In this document: positions 36,666 to 43,897 of the stretch, in pieces | Position numbering within the stretch: the first letter of the stretch is position 1 | Layout of the letters: each line of letters starts with the position of its first letter | DNA from: Verrucomicrobia bacterium CG1_02_43_26 | Lineage (GTDB): Bacteria > Verrucomicrobiota > Verrucomicrobiia > Opitutales > CG1-02-43-26 | Direction of reading: 5' to 3' | Length of the DNA stretch: 64,000 nucleotides | Assembly: GCA_001872735.1 (NCBI GenBank) | Contig: MNWT01000006.1 | Coordinates: 62,001 to 126,000, forward strand | Translations under genes and position numbers: made by a program | Notes under the pieces: generated by a model | Seen by the model: only the letters and a program-made list of their open reading frames with translations | Told to the model about the DNA's origin: nothing | Database searches by the model: none

Positions 36666-36987
36666 TAAAAAGCACCGGGTAATTTCTCTGCTAATCGCTC
36701 GAGAGACTGCTGAAAGTGATTCAGACTATAGATCACACGCTTGGCCACTTCGAAAGTACTTCATTACGCCCTCGCATCTCGAGCTAGAGGTCGTGTCTCT
36801 CCTGAAGTAACAACTCCACCAAGACATATCATTTATTCGATATTTGCCAAAGATTGGGGGGTATTTACTACAGCCCTGAATAGCACCCGAAATACTCATC
36901 TGATGTCATCTTCAGCCCAAAGATCATAGGAATAATGACTGCTTTCCTCTTGCGCTTACCCCTTATTGCCTTCTATAAATTCTACCA
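36666..36987. other. 322-bp intergenic stretch with a fifth promoter-like copy
   Basis: No convincing gene; the small plus-strand frame at 36741-36929 has poor composition and no ribosome site. On the minus strand at 36823-36850 a copy of the family promoter survives (TTGGCA, 16-bp spacer, TATGTC), matching B's promoter at most positions including the ATATCGA spacer. It points to sequence at 36670-36820 that no longer looks like the paralogues. It may be a relic promoter of a lost copy, or drive a small RNA. The gap also contains an imperfect dyad (CTGAA/TTCAG). Confidence 0.45.
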
Positions 36988-38193
36988 ATGGATACCACCC
37001 ATCGCAAATCTGTCTTTCGTGCGACATTATTAACCGCCATTGTATCCATTGGCATGATGGATCTGCACGTACCCTCGATGCCTGCAATGGCAAAATATTT
37101 TGATGCGCCGGATACCCAAATCCAATACACCATAACGCTGTTCCTCTTGGGGTTCAGTCTATTTCATTTAGTGCTTGGACCTTTATCAGATCGCTACGGC
37201 AGGCGGCCTATCCTCATCATATCCCTTATGACAGGTCTCGTGGGATCTGTTATGTGTATGCTTGCCTATAGCATTCCGTTTTTACTCTGGGGAAGGTTTA
37301 TCGCAGGCATTGGCTGCGGCGGGGCTAGTCTTTTAGCGCGCGCCATGATGAAAGATGCTTTCAGTGGAAACGATTTATCCAAATACAGTTCGTTTATCGG
37401 GATCGTCATATCAATTACGATCGGCCTAGCACCTGCCGTAGGCGGTTTTGCACAACAATATGGCCATTGGCGCTTAAATTTCGGCATCGCGTCCATTCTC
37501 TTGCTCAGCGTTTTTATTTATATATTTTTCAGATTCCCGGAGACGCACCAACGGCCAAATGCATACGCGCTTCATTTCCGCACGCTCCTGTCTAATTTCC
37601 AAAAACCCTTAAAAAGCAGGCATTTTTGGGGCTATACCATGTGCTCGGGGATCGCGTTTTCCGGAATAATGACATATGCCACTGCCGCTCCTTTCATTTT
37701 ACAGGTTCAACTTGGCGTATCCGCAGCCGTCTTCGGCTTACTTTCTATTTTTATCGCAATCGCTCAATCCGGCGGGTTTAGCCTAAATATACGATATTTA
37801 CCCATCTTGGGCTTAAACAGAGCCATATTAGTTGGATTGGGCTTTATGCTGCTTGCGGGTCTTTTTTTAATAATAATAGCTTCCACGGGATTTATCTCCG
37901 TCCCTTCGATTATTTTAGCCATCGTATTTTATGCCACAGGAGCCGGTTTCATTTTTAGTAACGCTTACGCGGGCGCGTTTGACAATTTTGGGCATATCGC
38001 CGGTGTTTGCGCTGCCGTCTACGGATTATTACAAATGGGCTTAGGATCCTTAACCACTTTTATTGTAGCCAAATTAAAGGAGGGCTCCTCCCTGGACATT
38101 GGGTTTGTATTTACTGGGTTAGCCATTTTAGGCGCAATACTTTACCACTTCCTCATCCACAGAGCTCCGAAAAAAATAGCGCCTGGTTGGTAA
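36988..38193 (+). CDS. MFS exporter, Bcr/CflA type
   Basis: A 401-residue transporter with 12 predicted membrane helices. The MFS motif between helices 2 and 3 is intact (GPLSDRYGRRPIL), and helix 4 has the family GRFIAGIG element. The opening MDLHVPSMPAMAKYF and the whole length fit the Bcr/CflA drug-exporter subgroup. Substrate unknown. It is a separate unit following the secreted cluster, with the phosphohexomutase 79 bp downstream in the same direction. Confidence 0.92.
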   Translation: MDTTHRKSVFRATLLTAIVSIGMMDLHVPSMPAMAKYFDAPDTQIQYTITLFLLGFSLFHLVLGPLSDRYGRRPILIISLMTGLVGSVMCMLAYSIPFLLWGRFIAGIGCGGASLLARAMMKDAFSGNDLSKYSSFIGIVISITIGLAPAVGGFAQQYGHWRLNFGIASILLLSVFIYIFFRFPETHQRPNAYALHFRTLLSNFQKPLKSRHFWGYTMCSGIAFSGIMTYATAAPFILQVQLGVSAAVFGLLSIFIAIAQSGGFSLNIRYLPILGLNRAILVGLGFMLLAGLFLIIIASTGFISVPSIILAIVFYATGAGFIFSNAYAGAFDNFGHIAGVCAAVYGLLQMGLGSLTTFIVAKLKEGSSLDIGFVFTGLAILGAILYHFLIHRAPKKIAPGW

Positions 38194-38271
38194 GCATGAA
38201 ACACCTCATCAGGCTACATCCTAAAACGTTTAAACTTGCCCCAATCGCAGGATTCATTAGCGTAAACATTA

Positions 38272-40227
38272 ATGGTTGGTACACTAAAAAACGCACTTGC
38301 TGAAGGAAAACTGCTTGAATCCACTCATGAAAATCTGGAAGGTTGGATTAATAAAGACTTCCTCCCCCAATGGGCAAAGGATTCCATCTATGAATTAATT
38401 CAGCAATCAGCCTGGGACGAGTTAAATGACCGTTTCTACAAGACCTTGGAATTCGGAACCGGAGGGATGCGTGGCCGCACCATCGGAAATATTGTTCCCA
38501 AATCAGAACTGGGTACCCCCAGCAAAGAGGGCGCTCCGGAGCATGCCAGCGTTGGTTCCGCTTATTTAAACGACTTTAACATCGTGAAGGCCACGTTAGG
38601 ATTATTTAACTATTGCCAATCTTACCTCAATAATCTGGATGTCCCTAAGCTTGTAATTGCGCATGATATGCGTCACTACTCACGTCATTTTTGCGAACTA
38701 GCAGCTTCTGTATGGACTCAATGCGGCGGAGCTGCCTTTATTTTTGACGGCCCTCGCTCTACCCCACAGCTCAGTTTTTCCGTGCGTTATCTCAAGGCAA
38801 CAGCCGGCATCGTAATCACTGCCAGTCATAACCCACCGCATGATAATGGTTATAAGGTATATTTTGAGGATGGCGGGCAAGTCGTCCCCCCTCACGCAGA
38901 TGGTATTATTAATGCCGTCAATGCAATTCCCCTAAATGCGATCCCTCTCTATTTAGCAAAGAACATTGAACACGTTATCACCCTCCCAATGGATGCAGAT
39001 GTAGCGTTTCAGGATGTGTTGCAAGATTCCATCATAGACGAACACCTTTTAAAGGAACAAAAGGTTCAGGTAGTCTTTACTCCGATTCATGGTACCGGGT
39101 ATATTTCAGCCGTGCCCGCCATGAAGCACTACGGCATACGAGTCGAAGTTGTACCGCAACAAATGGTAATGGATCCTCGCTTCCCAACGGTTAAATCCCC
39201 TAACCCGGAAAATCCTGAGGCCATGGCCATGGGAGTAAAATTAGCCAAAGAAAAAAATATTGAAGTCGTCCTCGCAACAGACCCTGATGGAGACAGAATG
39301 GGTGTCGCGGTACAAAATGCTAATGGCGAATACCAATATCTCACCGGCAACAATATAGGCTCTCTTCTCCTAGAGTACCGCTTGAGCCGATTTAAGGAAT
39401 ATGGCCTTCTTCAAGAGGGGGATAACTCCAACACCGCGCTCATCAAAACATTTGTCACTACCCCGATGCAGGAAGTCATCGCGGATTCCTACGGCCTTAA
39501 AATTATTAACACCCTGACGGGTTTTAAATGGATCGGTGAAAAACTCTACGACTACGAGCTCGCCTTAAAGGCTAAGTTGCTCGAAGAAGAGGGAATCGCA
39601 CTCGATTACGATAATACTCCTCGAATTGAGCGAGTAAGCCTGCTCCAAAACTATAGTACCTATTTTGCCTTTGGCGGAGAAGAAAGTTACGGTTACTTAG
39701 CCGGTGATAAAGTGCGGGACAAAGATGCTAGTGCCGCTGCGTTACAATTTTGCGAGCTCTACTCTTACTTAAAGAAACAGGATATAAGCATTTTGGAGTA
39801 TTTGGATTCCCTTTACCTAAAATATGGTTATTTCTGCGAAAGCCTCTTAAATGTTTACTACGAAGGCGCCTCTGGTTCTCAAAAAATTAGCAATATTTTG
39901 GCGAGTTATCAAAAATCTGCCCCCAAAGCGATCGGGAACCTCGCGGTGAAGGATGTACAAGACTTTTCCAAAGGTGGCATAAAAGATGCCGACGGGAAAC
40001 CCATTCCGCAACAAGATTTCTTTTTCGTTACCCTGGAGAACGGCTTTAGTTACGCCGTTCGCGCCAGTGGAACAGAGCCTAAGATTAAATTTTACCTATT
40101 CGCCCAGTCTCATGTCGCTTCCCCGGAAGAGCTTGAAACGGTCAAAAACACGACTCAGCAGGAAATAGAGGCCTTAAAAACCGCCATCAATGAGGATGCT
40201 CAGAAAAGAGCTGACAGAGCTCTTTAA
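38272..40227 (+). CDS. Phosphohexomutase (phosphoglucomutase/phosphomannomutase)
   Basis: A 651-residue alpha-D-phosphohexomutase converting sugar-6-phosphate to sugar-1-phosphate. The catalytic phosphoserine loop is TASHNPPHDNG, the metal loop DPDGDRMG, the sugar-binding loop GGEESYGYL and the phosphate-binding loop RASGTEPKIKFYL. The length and the EFGTGGMRG opening fit the long PgcA/PMM2-like bacterial form rather than GlmM. It could feed GlgC (glucose-1-phosphate) and, with ManA, mannose-1-phosphate; which sugar it prefers is not decided. Confidence 0.9.
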   Translation: MVGTLKNALAEGKLLESTHENLEGWINKDFLPQWAKDSIYELIQQSAWDELNDRFYKTLEFGTGGMRGRTIGNIVPKSELGTPSKEGAPEHASVGSAYLNDFNIVKATLGLFNYCQSYLNNLDVPKLVIAHDMRHYSRHFCELAASVWTQCGGAAFIFDGPRSTPQLSFSVRYLKATAGIVITASHNPPHDNGYKVYFEDGGQVVPPHADGIINAVNAIPLNAIPLYLAKNIEHVITLPMDADVAFQDVLQDSIIDEHLLKEQKVQVVFTPIHGTGYISAVPAMKHYGIRVEVVPQQMVMDPRFPTVKSPNPENPEAMAMGVKLAKEKNIEVVLATDPDGDRMGVAVQNANGEYQYLTGNNIGSLLLEYRLSRFKEYGLLQEGDNSNTALIKTFVTTPMQEVIADSYGLKIINTLTGFKWIGEKLYDYELALKAKLLEEEGIALDYDNTPRIERVSLLQNYSTYFAFGGEESYGYLAGDKVRDKDASAAALQFCELYSYLKKQDISILEYLDSLYLKYGYFCESLLNVYYEGASGSQKISNILASYQKSAPKAIGNLAVKDVQDFSKGGIKDADGKPIPQQDFFFVTLENGFSYAVRASGTEPKIKFYLFAQSHVASPEELETVKNTTQQEIEALKTAINEDAQKRADRAL

Positions 40228-40379
40228 AATAGGTAGATATTTATTAACCCTGACCCCCGTCAGGCACACAATAGCGATTGTTAGGGATGAATTATTTCTC
40301 GATTACGCTTGACAATAATCCCTAATTAACGTTTCATGAATAGACTTAGAAAAACTGCTAACATTACGGATATTATACC
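40228..40379. other. Leader region of rpsP with a small hairpin
   Basis: The 152 bp between the mutase and rpsP hold a 6-bp-stem hairpin (CCTGAC / GTCAGG, loop CCCC) at 40249-40264 without a T-run, and a TTGACA at about 40308 with no convincing -10 at the right spacing. It probably contains the ribosomal operon promoter, but I cannot fix it. Confidence 0.35.
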
Positions 40380-40667
40380 ATGTTAAAAATTAGACTGCAA
40401 AGACACGGAAAAAAAGGACATCCTGTTTATCGAATTGTTGTTGTTGATTCACGCGCTCCCAGAGATGGCGGTAACGTTGTTGAATTCCTCGGACACTACG
40501 ATCCACAAGCATGTGGCCAAGCTTGTGTTTATGACATCAAGATTGACCGTGTTGATCACTGGCTATCAGTTGGCGCACAGCCCTCTGACACCGTCACCAA
40601 TCTCATCAAAAGAGCTCGTAAACAAACACCGGAAAACGGAACTGTACAATCTTTTGCTGCGGCTTAA
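40380..40667 (+). CDS. rpsP: Ribosomal protein bS16
   Basis: A 95-residue small-subunit protein. It begins [20 protein letters not shown], the universal bS16 start, with [11 protein letters not shown] and the [11 protein letters not shown] segment in order. Part of the classic rpsP-trmD-rplS cluster, with trmD starting 27 bp later. The rimM gene that normally sits between them is absent. Confidence 0.97.
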   Translation: MLKIRLQRHGKKGHPVYRIVVVDSRAPRDGGNVVEFLGHYDPQACGQACVYDIKIDRVDHWLSVGAQPSDTVTNLIKRARKQTPENGTVQSFAAA

Positions 40668-40694
40668 TTAAGCCACAAAAGCCCTTTCGCTACC

Positions 40695-41378
40695 ATGGAA
40701 CCTTTGTTAACCATAGACTTGATATCGCTTTTTCCAAGCATGGTCAGTGGTTTTCTAGAGGAAAGCATGCTGGGGAGAGCCCAAAAGCATGGGGTTTTAA
40801 AAATCAACTCCCATAACCTACGGGATTGGGCAGAAGATAAGCACAAGTTGACAGATGATAGGCCGTTTGGCGGTGGTGCCGGAATGGTTCTTAAACCTGA
40901 GCCACTAGGCAAGGCCATAGAGTCGTTAAAACGCGAGCACACGAAAGTCGTTTATTTGTGCCCAGACGGAAAACCGCTAAAGACTTCCATTGGCAAAACA
41001 CTGGCCAAGGAAAGTCACATCATTTTGATATCGGGTCATTATGAGGGGGTTGATCAACGTATTCGTGATCTTTACGTAGACGAAGAAATTTCTATCGGTG
41101 ACTACATTCTCACAAACGGAACAGTGGCAGCGGCTGTATTAATCGATGTTGTCGCACGATTTGTGCCGGGAGTCCTTGGGGAAGAAAAATCCTTGGATCA
41201 AGATTCGTTTAGCGATAGCTTACTGACGTTTCCGCAATACACACGGCCCCTCCAATATAATGGCATGGGCATCCCGTCCATATTACTTTCGGGAAACCAC
41301 CAAAAAATCGATGAATGGCGCAAGCAACAACGTGTTCAAAAGACGCTTGCCTGCCGGCCTGATTTAATTTCAAATTAA
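40695..41378 (+). CDS. trmD: tRNA (guanine-37-N1)-methyltransferase
   Basis: TrmD methylates G37 in tRNAs that read CNN codons, preventing frameshifts. The 227-residue protein has the substrate segment DRPFGGGAGMV and the deep trefoil-knot SAM site: LISGHYEGVDQRI, then SIGDYILTNG. The length is normal for the catalytic core. Lies between rpsP and rplS as usual, 13 bp before the latter. Confidence 0.97.
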   Translation: MEPLLTIDLISLFPSMVSGFLEESMLGRAQKHGVLKINSHNLRDWAEDKHKLTDDRPFGGGAGMVLKPEPLGKAIESLKREHTKVVYLCPDGKPLKTSIGKTLAKESHIILISGHYEGVDQRIRDLYVDEEISIGDYILTNGTVAAAVLIDVVARFVPGVLGEEKSLDQDSFSDSLLTFPQYTRPLQYNGMGIPSILLSGNHQKIDEWRKQQRVQKTLACRPDLISN

Positions 41379-41391
41379 CCAATTATTTATT

Positions 41392-41754
41392 ATGAATCAA
41401 ATTATTGAAAACATTACCAAAGAACAATTAAGACCTGAAAACACCAATTTCAAAATTGGGGATGGAGTACGTGTTCACTTACGCATACGTGAAGGCGACA
41501 AGGAGAGAGTCCAGATTTTTTCCGGTATCGTAATTGCTCGCAAGGGTGGAGGTATTGAAGAATCCTTTACTGTGCGTCGCTATCATCAAGGTGAAGGCGT
41601 AGAGCGCGTTTTCCCTGTTCACTCACCTAGTATCGTAAAGGTTGAAGTGGATCGCGAAAGTGTCGTGATGCGTGCTAAAATGTACTGGTTGCGCACTCGT
41701 ATTGGTAAAGAAGCCAATAAGGTAAAAGAACAGCGTTATGCGAGAAAGGGTTAA
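41392..41754 (+). CDS. rplS: Ribosomal protein bL19
   Basis: A 120-residue large-subunit protein. Family segments run in order: DGVRVHLRIREGDKERVQ, SGIVIARKGGG, ESFTVRR and GVERVFPVHSPS, with a basic C-terminus (RIGKEANKVKE). Last gene of the ribosomal cluster, followed by overlapping short hairpins that may terminate it. Confidence 0.97.
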   Translation: MNQIIENITKEQLRPENTNFKIGDGVRVHLRIREGDKERVQIFSGIVIARKGGGIEESFTVRRYHQGEGVERVFPVHSPSIVKVEVDRESVVMRAKMYWLRTRIGKEANKVKEQRYARKG

Positions 41755-41798
41755 TCCCTTTTCCTATAAAGGGTGATATTTTTAGATTGATCCCTTTC
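41745..41798 (+). terminator. Alternating hairpin arms after rplS
   Basis: AAAGGG (41745-41750, overlapping the stop region), CCCTTT (41756-41761) and AAAGGG (41768-41773) can pair in mutually exclusive ways, and another CCCTTT follows near 41792. T-rich tracts (ATATTTTTA) lie after the third arm. It looks like a weak terminator or attenuator for the rpsP cluster. Confidence 0.45.
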
Positions 41799-41831
41799 GC
41801 TAAATGTTCTTTTATTGATGTTTTCCCGGAT

Positions 41832-41916
41832 GCTCAGGTGGTGGAATTGGTAGACACGCACGCTTGAGGGGCGTGTGGCGCAAGCCGTGCGGGTTCGAGT
41901 CCCGCTTTGAGCACCA
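41832..41916 (+). tRNA. tRNA-Leu (anticodon GAG)
   Basis: An 85-nt class II tRNA with the long variable arm expected of leucine tRNA and an encoded CCA. Acceptor GCTCAGG pairs with TTTGAGC (two G-U). Anticodon arm CACGC-TTGAGGG-GCGTG gives GAG, reading CUC/CUU. The T arm GCGGG-TTCGAGT-CCCGC is perfect. Confidence 0.95.
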
Positions 41917-41956
41917 TTTTTTTACTACCCCCAAAATCCCCTCTTACATAATCTGC

Positions 41957-42913
41957 TTAACGAGTAAAGTTGCTTGTTATGAGAATCGTTGCGCTTGGCG
42001 ATGCCGCCTTAAGTCTAAATTCTCCCGCGTACGGCAGCAATATATTAGTCCCAATCGGGTATGCATGGTCATTGACTGCAATAGCACCCGCTACAACCGA
42101 AAGGATGCGGGGCTGTTCGCCGCGAGGGAAAATCATTGCGGGGTCTTCTTCGGCAAGCCTCACACGTTCAATATTGAAGATTTCGGCATCGGCTAATAGT
42201 GCAACCTTTTGTGACTCATCCGGATGAACAACTTCTGGCTCGAAGTCGTTAAAATCAATACTTGTTAACGCTTCCTGAACATGCATTTCGCGCGGCTTGC
42301 CGTCTAGCCCCACCCTGCCCCAGTCATAGACTCGGTATGTGGTATCTGAATTTTGCTGAATTTCTAGAATAAGGTTTCCCGCGCCAATAGCATGAAAGCG
42401 TCCGCTGGGAACAAATAAGCTATCACCCTTTATGACTTTGATTTCATGAATACAGCTTTCCAGATTATTTTCAGATAATGCAGCCTCAAAATCGGCTCTT
42501 TTCGTTCCTTTTTTAAGTCCTGCCATCAAAAGCGCCCCGGGCGCTGCATCAGCAATATACCAATTCTCTGTTTTGGGCTCTCCTCCTAATTCTCGAGCAA
42601 TATCAGCTGGCGGGTGAACTTGTAGGCTTAATTTTTCCTGGCAATCCAGCCATTTTATTAACACAGGAAAGGGCTTAGTGTTGTCCCAATGGCTCCCCAT
42701 GACCCTGGGTGCATGGTTTTTCAGCAGCTCCCTTAAGGAAAGTCCTTTAAATTCGCCATTCACAACCACGGATTGATCTTCCGCGCGGTCCACGATTTCC
42801 CAACTTTCACCGATTTTTTTAACCCCGGGTAGCTCTCTACCCAAGAAATGGGCAAATTTATCTCCACCCCAAACACGTTCCTTATAAAGCGGGTCGAATA
42901 AAATACAGTCCAT
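41957..42913 (-). CDS. manA: Mannose-6-phosphate isomerase
   Basis: A 318-residue cupin-type phosphomannose isomerase, interconverting fructose-6-phosphate and mannose-6-phosphate. The zinc-site segments are present: SLQVHPPA, then PKTENWYIAD with the Glu ligand, and later SGRFHAIGAGNLILEI with the His. It is the short class I form typical of many non-enteric bacteria. It probably supplies mannose-6-phosphate to the phosphohexomutase for activated mannose. Its start faces the perfect promoter of the IS-interrupted gene, which points the other way. Confidence 0.93.
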   Translation of the reverse strand: MDCILFDPLYKERVWGGDKFAHFLGRELPGVKKIGESWEIVDRAEDQSVVVNGEFKGLSLRELLKNHAPRVMGSHWDNTKPFPVLIKWLDCQEKLSLQVHPPADIARELGGEPKTENWYIADAAPGALLMAGLKKGTKRADFEAALSENNLESCIHEIKVIKGDSLFVPSGRFHAIGAGNLILEIQQNSDTTYRVYDWGRVGLDGKPREMHVQEALTSIDFNDFEPEVVHPDESQKVALLADAEIFNIERVRLAEEDPAMIFPRGEQPRILSVVAGAIAVNDHAYPIGTNILLPYAGEFRLKAASPSATILITSNFTR

Positions 42914-43011
42914 AGCATACCTATGCTGGCCTATATGGAGATAAACGCAAGCCTGAATTCAGGGCGCACACAAATTAACACTATAATCATACTATAGCCA
43001 TAGCAATAATA

Positions 43012-43039
43012 TTGACAATTTACTAAAATCGTATATAAT
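43012..43039 (+). promoter_or_regulatory. Perfect-consensus sigma-70 promoter stranded by the IS insertion
   Basis: TTGACA (43012-43017), a 16-bp spacer and TATAAT (43034-43039) match the consensus exactly. It lies 73 bp upstream of the original ATG at 43112 of the IS-interrupted membrane-protein gene. Today the first complete gene downstream is the IS transposase. Confidence 0.85.
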
Positions 43040-43111
43040 AAAGTATAGTTAAATTAATCACTCAATAAAAACAACGCAATGTATAAAGCTAATAGCAATT
43101 CAAGGGATTCA

Positions 43112-43121
43112 ATGTTTTTTA
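43112..43121 (+). pseudogene. Severed start of the glycine-zipper protein gene
   Basis: ATG TTT TTT A, preceded by AAGGGA at 43102-43107. Joined to the sequence after the right IS end, with one target copy removed, it continues in frame as AAC CCT CTC GCT AAA AAG and then the ATG at 43898. The lost prefix is therefore MFFNPLAKK. With the IS present this start runs into a stop after six codons. Confidence 0.85.
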
Positions 43122-43872
43122 GGGATTGCTAACTAAGGGATAGACATGCGGGAAAAAGCGGTCTAAGATGAGGGGATGAAGTGCCCAAGATGCAAAACAG
43201 AGACAGTAGTAAAGAACGGGAAAGTTCGAACAAATCAGCGGTATAGGTGTAAAAGTTGTGGATATAATTTCACGCTAGAACGCAAAGAAAGAGGCAAGTC
43301 AAAAGAGATCAAGCGCCTTGCGCTGCACTTGTATCTGGAAGGGTTAGGGTTTAGAGGGATAGCTCGGGTGCTGAGCGTCAGCAATGTAGCCGTACTGAAG
43401 TGGATACGCCATTTTGGTTATACAATCAAAGAGCTGAGTAAAGATAAAAAGCCGGAGGCTGTTGAGATTATGGAGCTTGATGAGATGTGGCATTTTATTC
43501 AAAAAAAAAGAAACGATGTTGGGTCTGGATTGCTTTTGATCGAAATAGAGGATGTCCCATTGCCTTCGAGTGCGGTAGTCGTGAAGATGCCACGGGTCAA
43601 AAATTATGGAATAAGGTAGCGGATATAAAATGCAGCTGGTATGCTACAGATCACTGGCTCTCTTATGAAACCTTCTTAAATCCATGGAGACACTTAAAGG
43701 GTAAGCGATTTACCCATGTCATTGAAAGTTTTAATGCTACGGTCAGGCATTACCTTGCTCGATTCCATAGAAAAACCCATTGTTATTCCAAGTCAAAAGA
43801 GATGCTTGAACTCTCCTTACTCCTCTTTTTCTTTAAAAAATATATCAAGTCTATCCCTTAGTTAGCAATCCC
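43122..43872 (+). mobile_element. IS1-family insertion sequence, apparently intact
   Basis: A 751-bp element bounded by perfect 24-bp terminal inverted repeats (43122-43145 and 43849-43872, each beginning GGGATTGCTAACTAAGGGAT). The 8-bp target duplication GTTTTTTA is exact on both sides (43114-43121 and 43873-43880). Size, repeat length, two overlapping frames and target length all fit IS1. The exact repeats and duplication indicate a recent event. It interrupts codon 4 of the gene now starting at 43898. I saw no second copy in the window. Confidence 0.95.
43176..43861 (+). CDS. IS1 transposase InsAB', made by -1 frameshift
   Basis: Two frames form one enzyme. The upstream frame (ATG 43176, stop near 43619) begins MKCPRCKTE and has a zinc ribbon (CPRC, then CKSCGYNF) and a helix-turn-helix. 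The downstream frame (stop 43859-43861, inside the right repeat) carries the catalytic part. They meet at a run of nine A (43501-43509) where a -1 slip reads QKKKKRCWVW. IS1 uses the same kind of A-run slippage. The fused product is about 228 residues, near the 232 of classic IS1. Acidic residues of the DDE triad are plausible in LDEMWHF, TDHWLSY and HVIESFNATVRHY. The frameshift is thus normal biology, not damage. Confidence 0.88.
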
Positions 43873-43897
43873 GTTTTTTAACCCTCTCGCTAAAAAG

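Noticed and set aside
36741-36929. Plus-strand frame of 62 residues in the gap after paralogue C
   Set aside because: Poor composition and no start site. The stretch is better explained by the orphan promoter copy and non-coding sequence.
41864-42196. Plus-strand frame overlapping tRNA-Leu and the manA end
   Set aside because: It crosses the tRNA and lies opposite a well-supported gene.
43176-43861. Reading the IS1 frames as a pseudogene
   Set aside because: The shift falls on the expected A-run and the fused product is full length with perfect ends, so programmed frameshift is preferred.
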